The notes beneath the pieces were generated by a model. The model was not told the origin of the DNA. It worked only from the letters and a program-made list of their open reading frames with translations, and made no database searches. This document shows positions 38,319-48,543 of a stretch of 64,000 nt of DNA, piece by piece. Source of the DNA: UBA6168 sp041392505 (GTDB lineage: Bacteria; Bacteroidota; Bacteroidia; Chitinophagales; Saprospiraceae). The stretch's first letter is position 1; each line of letters starts with the position of its first letter. Position numbers and translations under genes: made by a program. The stretch covers positions 1-64,000 of the forward strand of contig JAWKLX010000040.1 of the NCBI GenBank assembly GCA_041392505.1. The letters run 5' to 3'.

Positions 38319-39821
38319 ATGACGACGAACATACACCAGCAAGATTGGGCAGCAAAATGGGCCATTTATAGTCCTGATAAAATAGCCTTTAAAGAACATG
38401 CAACGGGGCGGACTTTAACTTATTCTGAATTAAATAAACTCGCTAATAAATTAGCTTTTTATTTTACAGAAGAACATAAAATTGGCAAAGGAGACCGCAT
38501 TGCAGTTTTGGCGGAAAATTGCTTGGAATATATTGTTCTTTTTTCTGTCGCCCAAAAAACTGGGTGCATCCTCGTCCCTTTAAATTACCGGCTTGCACCA
38601 TCAGAAATTTCCTATTTATTAAATGACTCTACTCCTTCCATAATTATTTTCCAAAGCGATTTTTCCGATAAAATAAAAAACGACGAAAGCAAATTATTGC
38701 CTCTAAATGGTCTATTTGATATTTATAATAATCATGATAAAATAATAAAGGAAAGAAATTTCCCGGTAACAATAGTTCAAGAAAATGCTCCGCTTTTTAT
38801 ACTCTATACATCTGGTACGACTGGTTTTCCAAAAGGCGCTATTTACTCGCATAAAATGCTGTTTTGGAACAGCATCAATACAGCCATGTCTTTGGTTGTT
38901 AATGCGGAAAGCAGAACTGTTAATTGCATGCCTCCTTTTCATACGGGTGGCTGGAATGTATTATTAACGCCTTTTTTCCATCATGGAGGCTATACCTGCA
39001 TCATGAAAAATTTTGATGCTAAAACGGTGCTTAATTTATTGGAGAAGGAAAAACCGACCATTTTCATGGGTGTCCCGACTATGCTGAAAATGATTGCTGA
39101 CGAACCCGCTTTTGCAAATACAGACTTGTCCAGTCTGCTCTATATTTTGGTGGGAGGTGAGCCCATGCCAATACCATTGATTGAAAAATGGCACTCCAAA
39201 AAAGTATATATCCGGCAAGGGTATGGTATGACAGAGGTTGGCCCCAATTTAACATCGCTTCATCAGAATGACGCAGTGCGAAAAAAAGGCTCTATTGGCC
39301 GACCCAATTTTTATGTTGACATTAAAATAATTAGGGAAAATGGTCAGGAAAACCAAATTGGCGAACCCGGTGAATTGTTATTAAAAGGTCCGATGGTGAC
39401 GCCGGGATATTGGAAAAATAAAAACGCAACTGATTTAGCCATTATTGACGAATGGTTTTATTCTGGGGATGTTGCCGTCATGGATGAGGAAGGTTATTTA
39501 TATATAGTCGACCGGAAAAAGAATATGTTTATTTCCGGTGGTGAAAATGTTTTCCCTGCCGAAGTTGAAAGAATAATTAGGACCCATGAAAATGTTTCGG
39601 AAGTCGCTATTATAAGTGTTCCCGATGAAAGATGGGGAGAGGTTGGAAAGGCATTTATTGTTTGCCACGATAGCGAATCATTTATGGAAGAAGAAATCCA
39701 ATCTTATTGCCGTAAAAACATGGCCAGTTATAAAATACCAAAATATTTTCAATTGATTAATGAACTCCCAAAAAACGACACTGGGAAAATAAATCGGGCA
39801 ATATTGGCAAAGAGCATTTGA
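38319..39821 (+). CDS. AMP-forming acyl-CoA ligase (FadD-like)
   Basis: The 500-residue ANL-family enzyme activates a carboxylic acid with ATP and CoA. Motifs in order: P-loop-like LYTSGTTGFPKGAIYSH (about residue 155), FHTGGWNV, GYGMTEVGPN, YSGDVAVMDEEGYLYIVDRKKNMFISGGENVFPAEVE (hinge and A8) and the C-terminal PKNDTGKINR with the catalytic Lys. Chain-length preference is not readable. It ends the receptor-symporter-KAS III-like cluster. Codon use is AT-rich like its two neighbours. Confidence 0.92.
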   Translation: MTTNIHQQDWAAKWAIYSPDKIAFKEHATGRTLTYSELNKLANKLAFYFTEEHKIGKGDRIAVLAENCLEYIVLFSVAQKTGCILVPLNYRLAPSEISYLLNDSTPSIIIFQSDFSDKIKNDESKLLPLNGLFDIYNNHDKIIKERNFPVTIVQENAPLFILYTSGTTGFPKGAIYSHKMLFWNSINTAMSLVVNAESRTVNCMPPFHTGGWNVLLTPFFHHGGYTCIMKNFDAKTVLNLLEKEKPTIFMGVPTMLKMIADEPAFANTDLSSLLYILVGGEPMPIPLIEKWHSKKVYIRQGYGMTEVGPNLTSLHQNDAVRKKGSIGRPNFYVDIKIIRENGQENQIGEPGELLLKGPMVTPGYWKNKNATDLAIIDEWFYSGDVAVMDEEGYLYIVDRKKNMFISGGENVFPAEVERIIRTHENVSEVAIISVPDERWGEVGKAFIVCHDSESFMEEEIQSYCRKNMASYKIPKYFQLINELPKNDTGKINRAILAKSI

Positions 39822-39991
39822 AGCAAACATTGCAATGGCAGCGCCAAAACGCATTAGAGAAAAATAAGGCCCTCAAAATTTAAATGCTGCAATACATTTA
39901 TTCGGGAAATTGGCTTTTGATAAAGGCCAAATGAAACAAAATCCAAAAAGGCAGGTTTTCAATACTTTAGTAAAAATCATACCTTTGGTGA

Positions 39992-40309
39992 ATGGAAATA
40001 AAAACAGGCCTTTTGCACGAAGAAGAAGCGGAAAAGCTGGAACGTATCGCTTTTATCCTTAAAACGATAGCGCACCCCATCCGATTGGGGATCATTCATC
40101 TGTTGGAACAGCACCCTGAATTGAGCGTTACTGCGATCTGTGAATTGTTGGGCAGTGAGCAGTCTTTGACTTCCCACCACCTGCAAAATATGCGGCTGAA
40201 AGGGATTCTGAAAGCAAGGAGAAAGGGCCGGACCATCAACTATTCTCTGAAAGAAAGGGATGTGTCCCTGATCATTGAGTGCTTAGAAAACTGCCAGTGC
40301 AACATGTAA
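39992..40309 (+). CDS. ArsR-family winged-helix regulator
   Basis: The 105-residue protein has the ArsR fold: AFILKTIAHPIRLGIIHLLEQ, then the recognition helix region LSVTAICELLGSEQSLTSHHLQNMRLKGILKARRKGRTINYSL. Its tail has three cysteines (CLENCQC), possible metal or redox ligands. ArsR proteins repress neighbouring operons and release DNA on metal binding. It stands between the acyl-CoA ligase (170 bp) and a convergent NYN gene, so its target is unclear; it may control itself. Confidence 0.88.
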   Translation: MEIKTGLLHEEEAEKLERIAFILKTIAHPIRLGIIHLLEQHPELSVTAICELLGSEQSLTSHHLQNMRLKGILKARRKGRTINYSLKERDVSLIIECLENCQCNM

Positions 40310-40364
40310 CCGACAAAAAATAATATCGAATAAAAAGTCAGTAGCTTAGTTTCTACAAAAAAAA

Positions 40365-40401
40365 TGGCTTTGAGAAGGTATCCTCTCAAAGCCAATTTTT
40401 T
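40365..40401. terminator. Bidirectional terminator between arsR and the NYN gene
   Basis: Perfect 11-bp stem tggctttgaga (40365-40375) / tctcaaagcca (40384-40394) with A-rich and T-rich sides (aaaaaaa before, atttttt after). It serves the convergent genes. Confidence 0.88.
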
Positions 40402-40420
40402 GTTCTTTAATGTTTCTATG

Positions 40421-41506
40421 TTAAAACCCTGTGCTGAGTGCAACTTCTTCTGCGTTTCCATTGCCACGGCTTCCCCTGAAACGGGGGTTGGGCGCTTTGG
40501 AAACGATGAACTCAACAGTAGCCCCAGGTTGTAAATTGAAGAAATCGGTATCAGTAGCACAATCGTCCATTCCGAAGTAAAAATCCCCGTGGTCCGTCTC
40601 AATAAAGCCGCAATGCTCCATTAAACGCTTAAGGGTTCCGGAATAGCTATCGCCTGTCCGCAAAGCAGAACCGTTAGGAACGACGGCGGCAGCGGTATTC
40701 CAATTTTCTTCCATGTCCTCATCATCATATCCTCCGACATCGGAACTGCTTCCTACATACTCTGTCCGTTCAGTGCGCATCTTATCCCTACAATCTTTGC
40801 AATAAAAGGATCGGTTTTTTCGGACAAACTCATCGGTTTCAACCGGGTTGTCACCAACGTGAAAAGGTGATTGACACATGATTTCCCTGACGTCGTTCAC
40901 CATTTGGATGTCATCCAAAATGTCGTTCAACCAGATCAAATCGAAGTCCCTAACCCGCTTGAGGTTTTTGCCCTCCATTAAATCATAAGAGCAAGCTCCA
41001 TGAATACTGATAATAGCGACCCGCTTTCCGAGTTGCCTAACCTTTTGCAGGACTGGAATATAATCCCTATCGCCACCTACCAAAATGGCAATATCATAAG
41101 CATGGGGAAGTGCCGCAAAATAGAGCATAGAGGACGTAAGGGCAATGTCAACGCATTTCTCTTGAGGTACAAAATCATCGCTGGCGTGCCGGTCTTTCTT
41201 TTTCAAACGACGGTTGCGGTAATCCACCAAATGGACTTCTACGTCGTATCCATATTCCTCACGCAGGATGTCATAAAAGACCCTTCTTCGTTTTACCATG
41301 TCCTTGTCTTCGTCAAGGTAGTTGGTTGCGTTGGACCCAAAAAGGAAGGTTCGGACGATATCCACATTGTTGTGGCCAAGCATCGCTGCTACTTCATCCC
41401 CAATCACTCTTGGGAGTTTACCATAATCAATTTGGAAGTCTTCTCCTAAGTTTCGGAAGTTGTTGTAGAGCCAACTTCCATCAATAAAAATCATTACTTT
41501 GGCCAT
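40421..41506 (-). CDS. NYN-domain nuclease fused to a cold-shock-like domain
   Basis: The 361-residue protein begins with a LabA/DUF88-type NYN domain (a PIN-like RNase): VMIFIDGSWLYNNF (metal-binding Asp9), VDIALTSSMLYFA, VGGDRDYIPVLQKVRQLGKRVAIISI. A Cys pair (FYCKDCRDK, about 240) follows. The C-terminal 75 residues look like an OB/cold-shock domain (SGTLKRLMEHCGFIETDHGDFYFGMDD … LQPGATVEFIVSK). The combination suggests an RNA-cleaving or RNA-processing protein that binds single-stranded RNA through the tail. It is monocistronic, with a terminator after its stop. Confidence 0.88.
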   Translation of the reverse strand: MAKVMIFIDGSWLYNNFRNLGEDFQIDYGKLPRVIGDEVAAMLGHNNVDIVRTFLFGSNATNYLDEDKDMVKRRRVFYDILREEYGYDVEVHLVDYRNRRLKKKDRHASDDFVPQEKCVDIALTSSMLYFAALPHAYDIAILVGGDRDYIPVLQKVRQLGKRVAIISIHGACSYDLMEGKNLKRVRDFDLIWLNDILDDIQMVNDVREIMCQSPFHVGDNPVETDEFVRKNRSFYCKDCRDKMRTERTEYVGSSSDVGGYDDEDMEENWNTAAAVVPNGSALRTGDSYSGTLKRLMEHCGFIETDHGDFYFGMDDCATDTDFFNLQPGATVEFIVSKAPNPRFRGSRGNGNAEEVALSTGF

Positions 41507-42555
41507 GTAAAATTTTTGTTTACAGTATTATTAATAATATAATTCTCGATTCAGTTTATTTCCAATTTAACAATTGGGGCTTAGGTGTATATTTTTAGGG
41601 TATAGGAAGTATATCTATATTTATTTAAAGATAATAGAGATAAAGCTTTTTTTTGAGGGCCGCAAAGTTAATAAACTTTCAATTTAAAAGAACAGATGCG
41701 CATATAATATCATTAACTATTTTACTAAGTTCACAAGATACCATAGTTCTAAAAATATAAACAGCTTATTTTTAATGACTTAGGTAAAATGAGTTAAGTT
41801 ATATGACACGATTTTGACTCATTGACCCACATTTATCAGTCATGAACAACCACAATTTATGATTTATCTTACCATAAAAACATGTGAATAGTTGGAATTG
41901 TTTATTATAACTGACCGTTAGATATTATGAACATTATGAATACTCACACTTAATAAAAACGCTCCCTAACGTTGCACTCAATCAACCATTTTTTTATTTT
42001 ATCTTTTTAGCAATCTTTATGATAGCGGGAGGTCTATACCAGGTATTTTCCAGCCTGACAAATGACACTTTTTATATATCATACAATTTAATAAAGGCCA
42101 AAGGTTAGCATTCATTTATTCCAAAAATGAATATACACTTTTACCCCATTTTTTTTTCTGGTCATTTCTAAACTTGCGCATTTATCTTTCGTAGGCAGCA
42201 ATAAATATTGTAATAAATCAATACACAAAATGCAGGCGTAAAATAAAATATATTGAACCAGCAAAAGATCTTTAATTATTGAAGTTTACAATTTATCTAT
42301 AAAATTTAAAAATTCGCCTAAATGTCACCCTTTTATTTTTATTAAAAACCAAACTCATGAATAGACTTTATTTGCAATACAGGCAATTAATTTCGAGTAA
42401 TATTTAATTAATTATTTTTCATAAAAAACAATTAATTAAATAGCTTCCGTTTACTACCTATTCTCAGCTGCATACCCGCTCCGAAAAAACCTCCGTTTTA
42501 TTTGAAATCTTGAAGGGCATGGCAAATAGCTCCATTAAATATTTTATTTAAATTT
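41507..42555. other. Long AT-rich intergenic region
   Basis: About 1.05 kb without a credible gene on either strand. It should contain the promoter of the NYN gene at its left end. I see no RNA gene and no clear transposase remnant; the right end adjoins the MITE-like element. It is the largest non-coding gap of the window. Confidence 0.5.
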
Positions 42556-42716
42556 AGTAACGGTCAAATAATAAGTTCACGATTTTAGGGTAAATTATTT
42601 TGATCTTAGATTTACTTTAAAAGAAGGAGTATTGTTGATACTATGACTGATTTTAAAGTAAAAAATAAGGTCAAAAGAACTAACGTAAAACGGGAAGTTA
42701 TTATTTGACCGTTACT
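42556..42716. mobile_element. MITE-like element with 19-bp terminal inverted repeats
   Basis: The ends agtaacggtcaaataataa (42556-42574) and its exact complement (42698-42716) bracket 161 bp without coding capacity. The interior is also palindromic: tttactttaaaa / ttttaaagtaaa is perfect, and ttttgatctta pairs with taaggtcaaaa with one mismatch. Short length, terminal inverted repeats and AT-rich flanks fit a miniature inverted-repeat element. No convincing target-site duplication is seen. It stops 10 bp before the stop codon side of the sortilin-like pseudogene. Confidence 0.6.
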
Positions 42717-42726
42717 TAAACTACAA

Positions 42727-45622
42727 CTATTTATCCTCGATTAAAAGATTGGCCTTAATGACATTTCCGTCTTTTTCAAATTCAACAGAATAAGTCCCGG
42801 GCAAGAGATAGTATTTCCCATTTCCACCATTTTCTAAAAGCAATTTATCTTCCTTTTGCTCTTTATTCTTATTCAGGTGTTTTTCGTAATTAGCAATTCT
42901 TTTATTGTCAACGTCTGCATTATATTCTAAATAATTTAGACCAGCATCAATTGTCTCAACCCATTGTTTTAATAAGACATCATCTAATTTTATAGAAACA
43001 GTCAAATTCCCTTTATTTTTAGCATATAAAACTAAGTCTATTTCAGGTTGAGAAAATTCTTCACTCCAGGTCCGTCGCTTGTCCCCCCAGGCATCTCGAT
43101 ATTTAACCTTTTCAATATCAAAGGCAAATAATTCTTTGTCCATAACGGTTTGATCCATTTTTTGCAGATAGGAAACATCCGTCAAATACAACGAGCGGCC
43201 ATGAGTACCTACTATCAATTCATTTTCACGAGGATGAACGACGACATCATGGATTGGCACAGCCGGAAGTCCTTCTTCCATCGGCATGAAATCAAGCCCC
43301 CTGTTGACTGAAACATACAAACCATGATCCGTGCCCACATAGAGCAAATCGGGGTTTTGTGGATCTTCCTTAATGACATTGACAGGTTCAAGGGGAAGGT
43401 TTGAACCGAGCTTCTTCCAGGTTTCCCCGTAATTTTCCGAAACAAAAATGTATGCATTGAAATTGTCCCAGCGATAGCCATTCAGCGACAAGTACACCCT
43501 ACCCTCTTCGTATTTAGAAGCTTGTATTCGGCTGACCCACAGATCTTTAGGTAGTTTTTCTGAAATGTTGGCCCAAGTATTTCCGCCGTCTTTCGACACG
43601 TGTACCTGCCCATCATCTGTACCTGCATAAAGCAACCCAAACTTCAATGGGCTTTCATGAATGGCGCTGATCGTCCCAAAAGGTACATCGCCTTTTTTGC
43701 CCCCTTTAGTAAGATCGGGAGAAATGGCTTCCCAATCATCGCCTTGGTTCAGGGAACGAAACAATTTATGGGCGCCCATATAAAGAATATCCTGGTTGTG
43801 TTTGGATAAATGAATCGGTGTTTGCCAGTTCCAGCGATAGGGACGTTCGCCTAAATCATGTTGCGGGGTAATGCGGCTGCGTTGTTCCGTTTTTTTGTTG
43901 ATCCGGAAATAATAACCAAATTGAAAACCACCATAAATAATATTATTGTCCCGGGTGTCCACCGCCGTCTGCATGCCATCGCCACCGACAAAAGACTGGT
44001 ATGGGTACCGGCCGGAACTGTGCCACCGAGTGCTCGCTTCATAGGTGTGTGGGCCATACCAAGAACCATTGTCCTGCAAGCCGCCGTAAACGTTATAATT
44101 TTTCTCCATATCCACCTCCACATGGTAGAACTGCCCAACGGGAGGCGTATTGCATTTGACCCAGTTTTCGCCATCATCATAACTGATATTGATCCCCCGT
44201 CATTTCCCAAAATCAGGTGTTTGTCCCTTTCTGGATTGATCCATAAGGCATGGTGGTCGGAGTGGACATTGGCTGCATTGATCGAGGCCCAATTTTTACC
44301 ACCATCATTTGAAATCAGGATCGGAACTCCAAAAATATAGAGCTTGTCGGGGTTTTGTTTGGCCACCCGAATTTGCCCAAAATAATAACCGTACGAATAG
44401 TAGAGGTCATCCAAATACCCCTCATGGGTTTTAGTCCATTTTTTGCCTCCATCTACTGATTGGTAAACCTCCGCGCCAACCACTGGGGTGTCAAACAAAA
44501 GAGCATTGGCATCTTCAAGATATTCAGCCAGCGAAACGGGTGTTATCTCGTCCTTACTTACCATTTCCATTACCTTTTCACCCGTGTATTTTTTAGGAAA
44601 ATCATTATCCCTAAGAAAATCCTCCAGGTCGTCTTCCGACAAGGCCAGAAAGGCTTCTTTGGTCATGGTTTTAAAATCCTCTTTTGTCAAACCTTCTTCT
44701 TTTTCCTGCTCCTCTTCGGGCCTTCGATCCTGGTTGTCGATGACGGCAACGAGATAGGACTGACCATTTTTTATCGCTATATCCAGCCCGATTCGGCCCG
44801 CCCCTTTTCCAGTCGGGAAACCACTTTCTGGCGTGGACAGTTTTGTCCAATGGTCTCCACCATCAATGCTCATATAAATGCCCGAACCCTCGCCCGATTC
44901 GATAAAATCCCAAGCAGAACGTTCCCGTGTGCATCGCCGCATACAGTATGTTAGGTGCAAGCGGATCTATGACAAGATCGATGGCAGCCGATATTGCCAT
45001 CGACGAAAAGGACTCGTTGCCAGAGTTGTGCCGCCATCCGTTGTTTTATAAACGCCCCTTTCTTGATTGGGTGAATACAAATGACCTAAAGCAGCTACCC
45101 ATACCGTATTGGGATCGCTCGGGTGCAGTATTACACGGCCAATGTGATGGCTCTCTGACAAGCCCTTGTGTTGCCATGTTTTTCCTCCATCCAAACTTTT
45201 GAACATCCCGACTCCAGAGTAGCTCGACGGCGCAGAATTAACTTCGCCGGTGTCCGCCCAGATGATGTTGCGGTCCCAATCCACGGCGATGTCGCCCAGG
45301 ACATCACGGTTTCATGGTCAAACAATGGGGTAAATGATTGCCCGTTGTTATCCGTTTTCCAAAGCCCGCCGGAAGCATACGCTACATAAAAATGGGTTGG
45401 GTCTTTTTGCCAAACATCCACATCGGCGACACGCCCGCTGAAAATGGTCGGCCCGATAGACTTGAAAGGAATGTTTTTTACCAAAGAATTTTCCAACAAC
45501 GATTTCCTTGTTTCCACGTTTTTCAACCGCTCCACAGCGGGGGTGAAAGCAGGACGGTCAACTTGGGAAAAGGATAGTTTTGCAAACAGCAAAAAACAAA
45601 GAGTGAAAATCGTTTGGTTCAT
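42727..45622 (-). pseudogene. Secreted sortilin/BNR-repeat protein with several frameshifts
   Basis: The N-terminal frame (ATG 45622) gives a signal peptide (KLSFSQ) and the start of a sortilin-type (VPS10) beta-propeller, FKSIGPTIFSGRVADVDVWQKDPTHFYVAYASGGLWKT with the x-GPxxxxGRVxDxxV form. Homology continues through other frames: MFKSLDGGKTWQHKGLSESHHIGRV, IYMSIDGGDHWTKLSTPE, and from about 44190 the frame that stays open to the stop with further BNR blades (HVSKDGGNTWANISEKLP, FVSENYGETWKKLGSNLP). Indels are inferred near 45315, 45025, 44990, 44930 and 44193, mostly in homopolymer or dinucleotide runs. An insert around residue 270-320 is Glu/Lys-rich. An intact version (about 960 residues) would be a secreted or outer-membrane propeller of unknown substrate. 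Confidence 0.82.
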
Positions 45623-45656
45623 CTATTTGGTTTTAAATTAAAGGTGAATGATGAGA

Positions 45657-45698
45657 GGTGCATGGTAAATATTCACCGTTCACAATTTACCACTCACC
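45657..45698. repeat. Inverted repeat related to that at 25995
   Basis: Arms ggtgcatggtaaat (45657-45670) and atttaccactcacc (45685-45698) pair with two mismatches. The sequence shares the gaatggtaaat / attcacc vocabulary of the 25995-26052 repeat. It fills the 86-bp gap between the sigma-54 regulator gene and the sortilin-like pseudogene, both on the minus strand. Confidence 0.55.
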
Positions 45699-45708
45699 AT
45701 TCTTCAAC

Positions 45709-46977
45709 TTATTGTATATCATATTCCTTGATCTTGCGATAGAGGGTTCTTTCAGAAATACCAAGGTCTTCGGCGGCTTCTTTTCGTCGGTTATTGTGCT
45801 TTTTAAGCGCTTTGGTGATCAAATCTTTTTCCATGTCCTCCAAATTCAGGCTCTCTTCCACGACTTCGGTTTCCTCGTAGCGGCGCTCGACCCCATCAAG
45901 AATGATTGGTTTCAGGGGGCCTTCCTTTGGTGGGGCAGTATATTCGGGGAAGGTAGGCTGTTGAGGAGCCTCCTCATATTCAGGCATGTGAAAGGAGGGT
46001 GACTGCAAACGCCGATAGCTGCTTGTATCGGGCATGGTCAGGTCGTTTTTCCGAACGAGTTCGACAATGAGGTTTTTCATGTCGTTGAGGTCGGCTTTCA
46101 TTTCAAAAAGGAACTTGTAGAGAATTTCCCTTTCTTGAAAATTTTCAGAAGAACCGCCCCTGCCGTCCGCCACTATGGGCAGGTTTCGGCTTGCCATGTT
46201 GGGAATCAGGGACAATAAATCTTCAGAAGACAGCAGTCGCTTTTCGGAGAGGATGGCCACTTGCTCTGCAATGTTCTTCAACTCCCGGATATTGCCCGGC
46301 CAGCGGTAATTTTCGAGGAGCAACCTTGCTTGTTCCTCCAAACGGATTGGCTCGCTTTTGTACCGTTCAGCGATGTCGTTGGAAAATTTCCGGAACAATA
46401 AATAAATATCTTCCCGCCTATCCTTCAAGGCCGGGATGTTGATGGGTACGGTATTTAAACGATAGTAAAGGTCTTCCCTAAATTTGCCTTTTTTGACCCG
46501 TTGCAACAGGTCCACATTGGTGGCCGCAATCACCCGTACATCCGTTTGGTTGACTTTGGACGAACCCACGCGGATAAATTCTCCTGATTCCAAAACCCGC
46601 AATAGATAAGCTTGGGTGTCGAGCGGCATTTCGCCAATTTCATCCAAAAAAATAGTCCCCTTGTCAACCGTTTCAAAATAGCCTTTCCGGTCGGCAGTTG
46701 CTCCCGTAAACGCTCCTTTTTCATGACCAAACAATTCGGAGTTGATAGTGCCAGCGGGAATGGCACCGCAGTTGACGGCGATAAATTGATTGTGTTTTCT
46801 TGGACTTAAAGCGTGAATGATTTTTGAAATATTCTCCTTCCCTACCCCACTTTCCCCAGTCACCAAAACGGTAAGGTCAGTCGCTGCCACCCGGATCGCA
46901 GTACTCAATGCACGGTCGAGCAGGGCAGAGTTGCCGATGATCCCGAACCGTTGTTTGATGCTTTGAATATTTGTCAT
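45709..46977 (-). CDS. Sigma-54-dependent Fis-family activator
   Basis: The 422-residue protein starts directly with the AAA+ domain: Walker A GESGVGKE (41-48), sigma-54 contact loop GAFTGA (88-93), Walker B GTIFLDEIGEM (about 107-117) and the arginine-finger region VRVIAATN. A linker of about 110 residues rich in Pro/Glu precedes a Fis-type HTH (LITKALKKHNNRRKEAAEDLGISERTLYRKIKEY). It has no receiver or PAS domain, so its activity is probably set by level or by partner proteins. It lies 66 bp downstream of miaB on the same strand, an arrangement common in Bacteroidota. Confidence 0.94.
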   Translation of the reverse strand: MTNIQSIKQRFGIIGNSALLDRALSTAIRVAATDLTVLVTGESGVGKENISKIIHALSPRKHNQFIAVNCGAIPAGTINSELFGHEKGAFTGATADRKGYFETVDKGTIFLDEIGEMPLDTQAYLLRVLESGEFIRVGSSKVNQTDVRVIAATNVDLLQRVKKGKFREDLYYRLNTVPINIPALKDRREDIYLLFRKFSNDIAERYKSEPIRLEEQARLLLENYRWPGNIRELKNIAEQVAILSEKRLLSSEDLLSLIPNMASRNLPIVADGRGGSSENFQEREILYKFLFEMKADLNDMKNLIVELVRKNDLTMPDTSSYRRLQSPSFHMPEYEEAPQQPTFPEYTAPPKEGPLKPIILDGVERRYEETEVVEESLNLEDMEKDLITKALKKHNNRRKEAAEDLGISERTLYRKIKEYDIQ

Positions 46978-47043
46978 CTCGTTGTTTTAGTGTTTGTTTA
47001 AATCAATCAAAAAATCTGTAAACTTAATCCTAAAAATACATGA

Positions 47044-48474
47044 TCAGTTTCCCACCATTTCCCCTTTCAGCGTAGCGCTCGTTGCATCATTGACTTTTAC
47101 CATCACATAATCCCCTGGCTGGTAGCCCTCCATTTTCGGGAAAACAATCATTTTGTTCTGTGAATTGCGGCCTTTGAATTCCTGATCCGATTTTTTGGAA
47201 TCGCCCTCGATCAACACTTTGAAAGTCTTACCAATATCTTGTTGATTATGCTTGTAGGAGACTTGGTTTTGCAATCGGACAATCTCAGCCAGTCGGCGTT
47301 TTTTCACTTCCAACGGAATATCATCTTCGTATTTTCTGTGTGCCAACGTGCCCGGCCTTTCCGAATAATAAAACATGTACGACATGGAATAATTGGCCCA
47401 TTCGATCATGCTTAGGGTGTCTTGGTGCTCCTCTTCTGTTTCGGTACAAAAACCTGTTATAATGTCAGAACTAATAGCACAATCGGGGATAATTTTATAA
47501 ATAGACTGCACCCGTTCCATGTACCATTCCCGGTCGTAAGTCCGATTCATCAAATCGAGCACCCGGCTGTTGCCGCTTTGCACGGGGAGGTGGATGTAGT
47601 TGCAAATGTTTTCGTAGGCTGCCATCGTATGCAACACTTCGTCGGTAATATCTTTCGGATGCGAAGTCGAAAAACGGATGCGCAGGTCGGGGCTGACTTT
47701 GGCGACCATTTCCAAAAGGTTGGCAAAGTTGACCAATTTGCCGGTCTCTGGGTTTTCCCATTTATAGCTGTCAACATTTTGCCCAAGTAAGGTCACTTCT
47801 CTAAAGCCATTGTTGTACAAATCGGTCGCTTCTGCAATGATGCTAAAACAATCACGGCTCCTTTCCCTGCCACGTGTGAAGGGTACTACGCAGAAAGAAC
47901 ACATATTATCGCAACCCCTCATGATGGAAATGAATGCTGAAACGCCATTACTGCCGAGCCGCATCGGGCTGATGTCGGCATAGGTCTCTTCACGGGAAAG
48001 GAAGACATTGACACCTTTGTCGCCATCTTCCGCACCAGCCACCAATGTTGGCAAATCCCGGTAGGCATCTGGCCCAACGACCATATCCACCAAGCGTTCT
48101 TCTTCCAGGAATTTGGATTTCAAACGTTCGGCCATGCATCCCAAAACCCCGACCAAAGTACCCGGGCGGCTTTTTTTCATTTTATCAAAAACACGCAGCC
48201 GCTTGCGGACCGTTTCCTCTGCTTTTTCCCGGATGGAGCAAGTATTGATCAGGATGAGGTCGGCCACCTCCATGTTGCGGGTTGGTGAATAGCCCACCTC
48301 TGAGAGGATGCTACCCACGATTTCGCTATCGCTGAAATTCATTTGACAGCCATAGCTTTCAATGTAAAAATGCTTCTGACCTGGCAGGACTGATTCTTTG
48401 AAAAACACCTCACCTTGCTTGCTTTCGTCCACAGTTTTGGTCAATCCAGTCAATGTCGGGTTGTCGTTGTACAT
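47044..48474 (-). CDS. miaB: tRNA-i6A37 methylthiotransferase MiaB
   Basis: The 476-residue radical-SAM enzyme adds a methylthio group to i6A37 of tRNAs. The N-terminal UPF0004 domain has its three cluster cysteines in ESYGCQMNFSDSE (Cys43), INTCSIREKAEE (Cys79) and LGCMAERL (Cys113). The radical-SAM site GCDNMCSFCVVPFTRGRERSR has CX3CX2C (188, 192, 195), and a TRAM domain ends the protein (VLIEGDSKKSDQEF … GDYVMVKVNDAT). The 20-residue N-terminal extension is typical of Bacteroidota MiaB. It probably shares a transcript with the sigma-54 activator gene. Confidence 0.97.
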   Translation of the reverse strand: MYNDNPTLTGLTKTVDESKQGEVFFKESVLPGQKHFYIESYGCQMNFSDSEIVGSILSEVGYSPTRNMEVADLILINTCSIREKAEETVRKRLRVFDKMKKSRPGTLVGVLGCMAERLKSKFLEEERLVDMVVGPDAYRDLPTLVAGAEDGDKGVNVFLSREETYADISPMRLGSNGVSAFISIMRGCDNMCSFCVVPFTRGRERSRDCFSIIAEATDLYNNGFREVTLLGQNVDSYKWENPETGKLVNFANLLEMVAKVSPDLRIRFSTSHPKDITDEVLHTMAAYENICNYIHLPVQSGNSRVLDLMNRTYDREWYMERVQSIYKIIPDCAISSDIITGFCTETEEEHQDTLSMIEWANYSMSYMFYYSERPGTLAHRKYEDDIPLEVKKRRLAEIVRLQNQVSYKHNQQDIGKTFKVLIEGDSKKSDQEFKGRNSQNKMIVFPKMEGYQPGDYVMVKVNDATSATLKGEMVGN

Positions 48475-48543
48475 ATTATGGTAGGTTGACGATATAAATT
48501 TATTGGTAGATCAATTTGGATGATTAATAATGGACTTTATTCT

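Noticed and set aside
41507..42726. Hidden tRNA or small RNA gene in the large gap
   Set aside because: No cloverleaf-like arms or T-loop motif were found by eye; a covariance-model search would be needed to exclude one.
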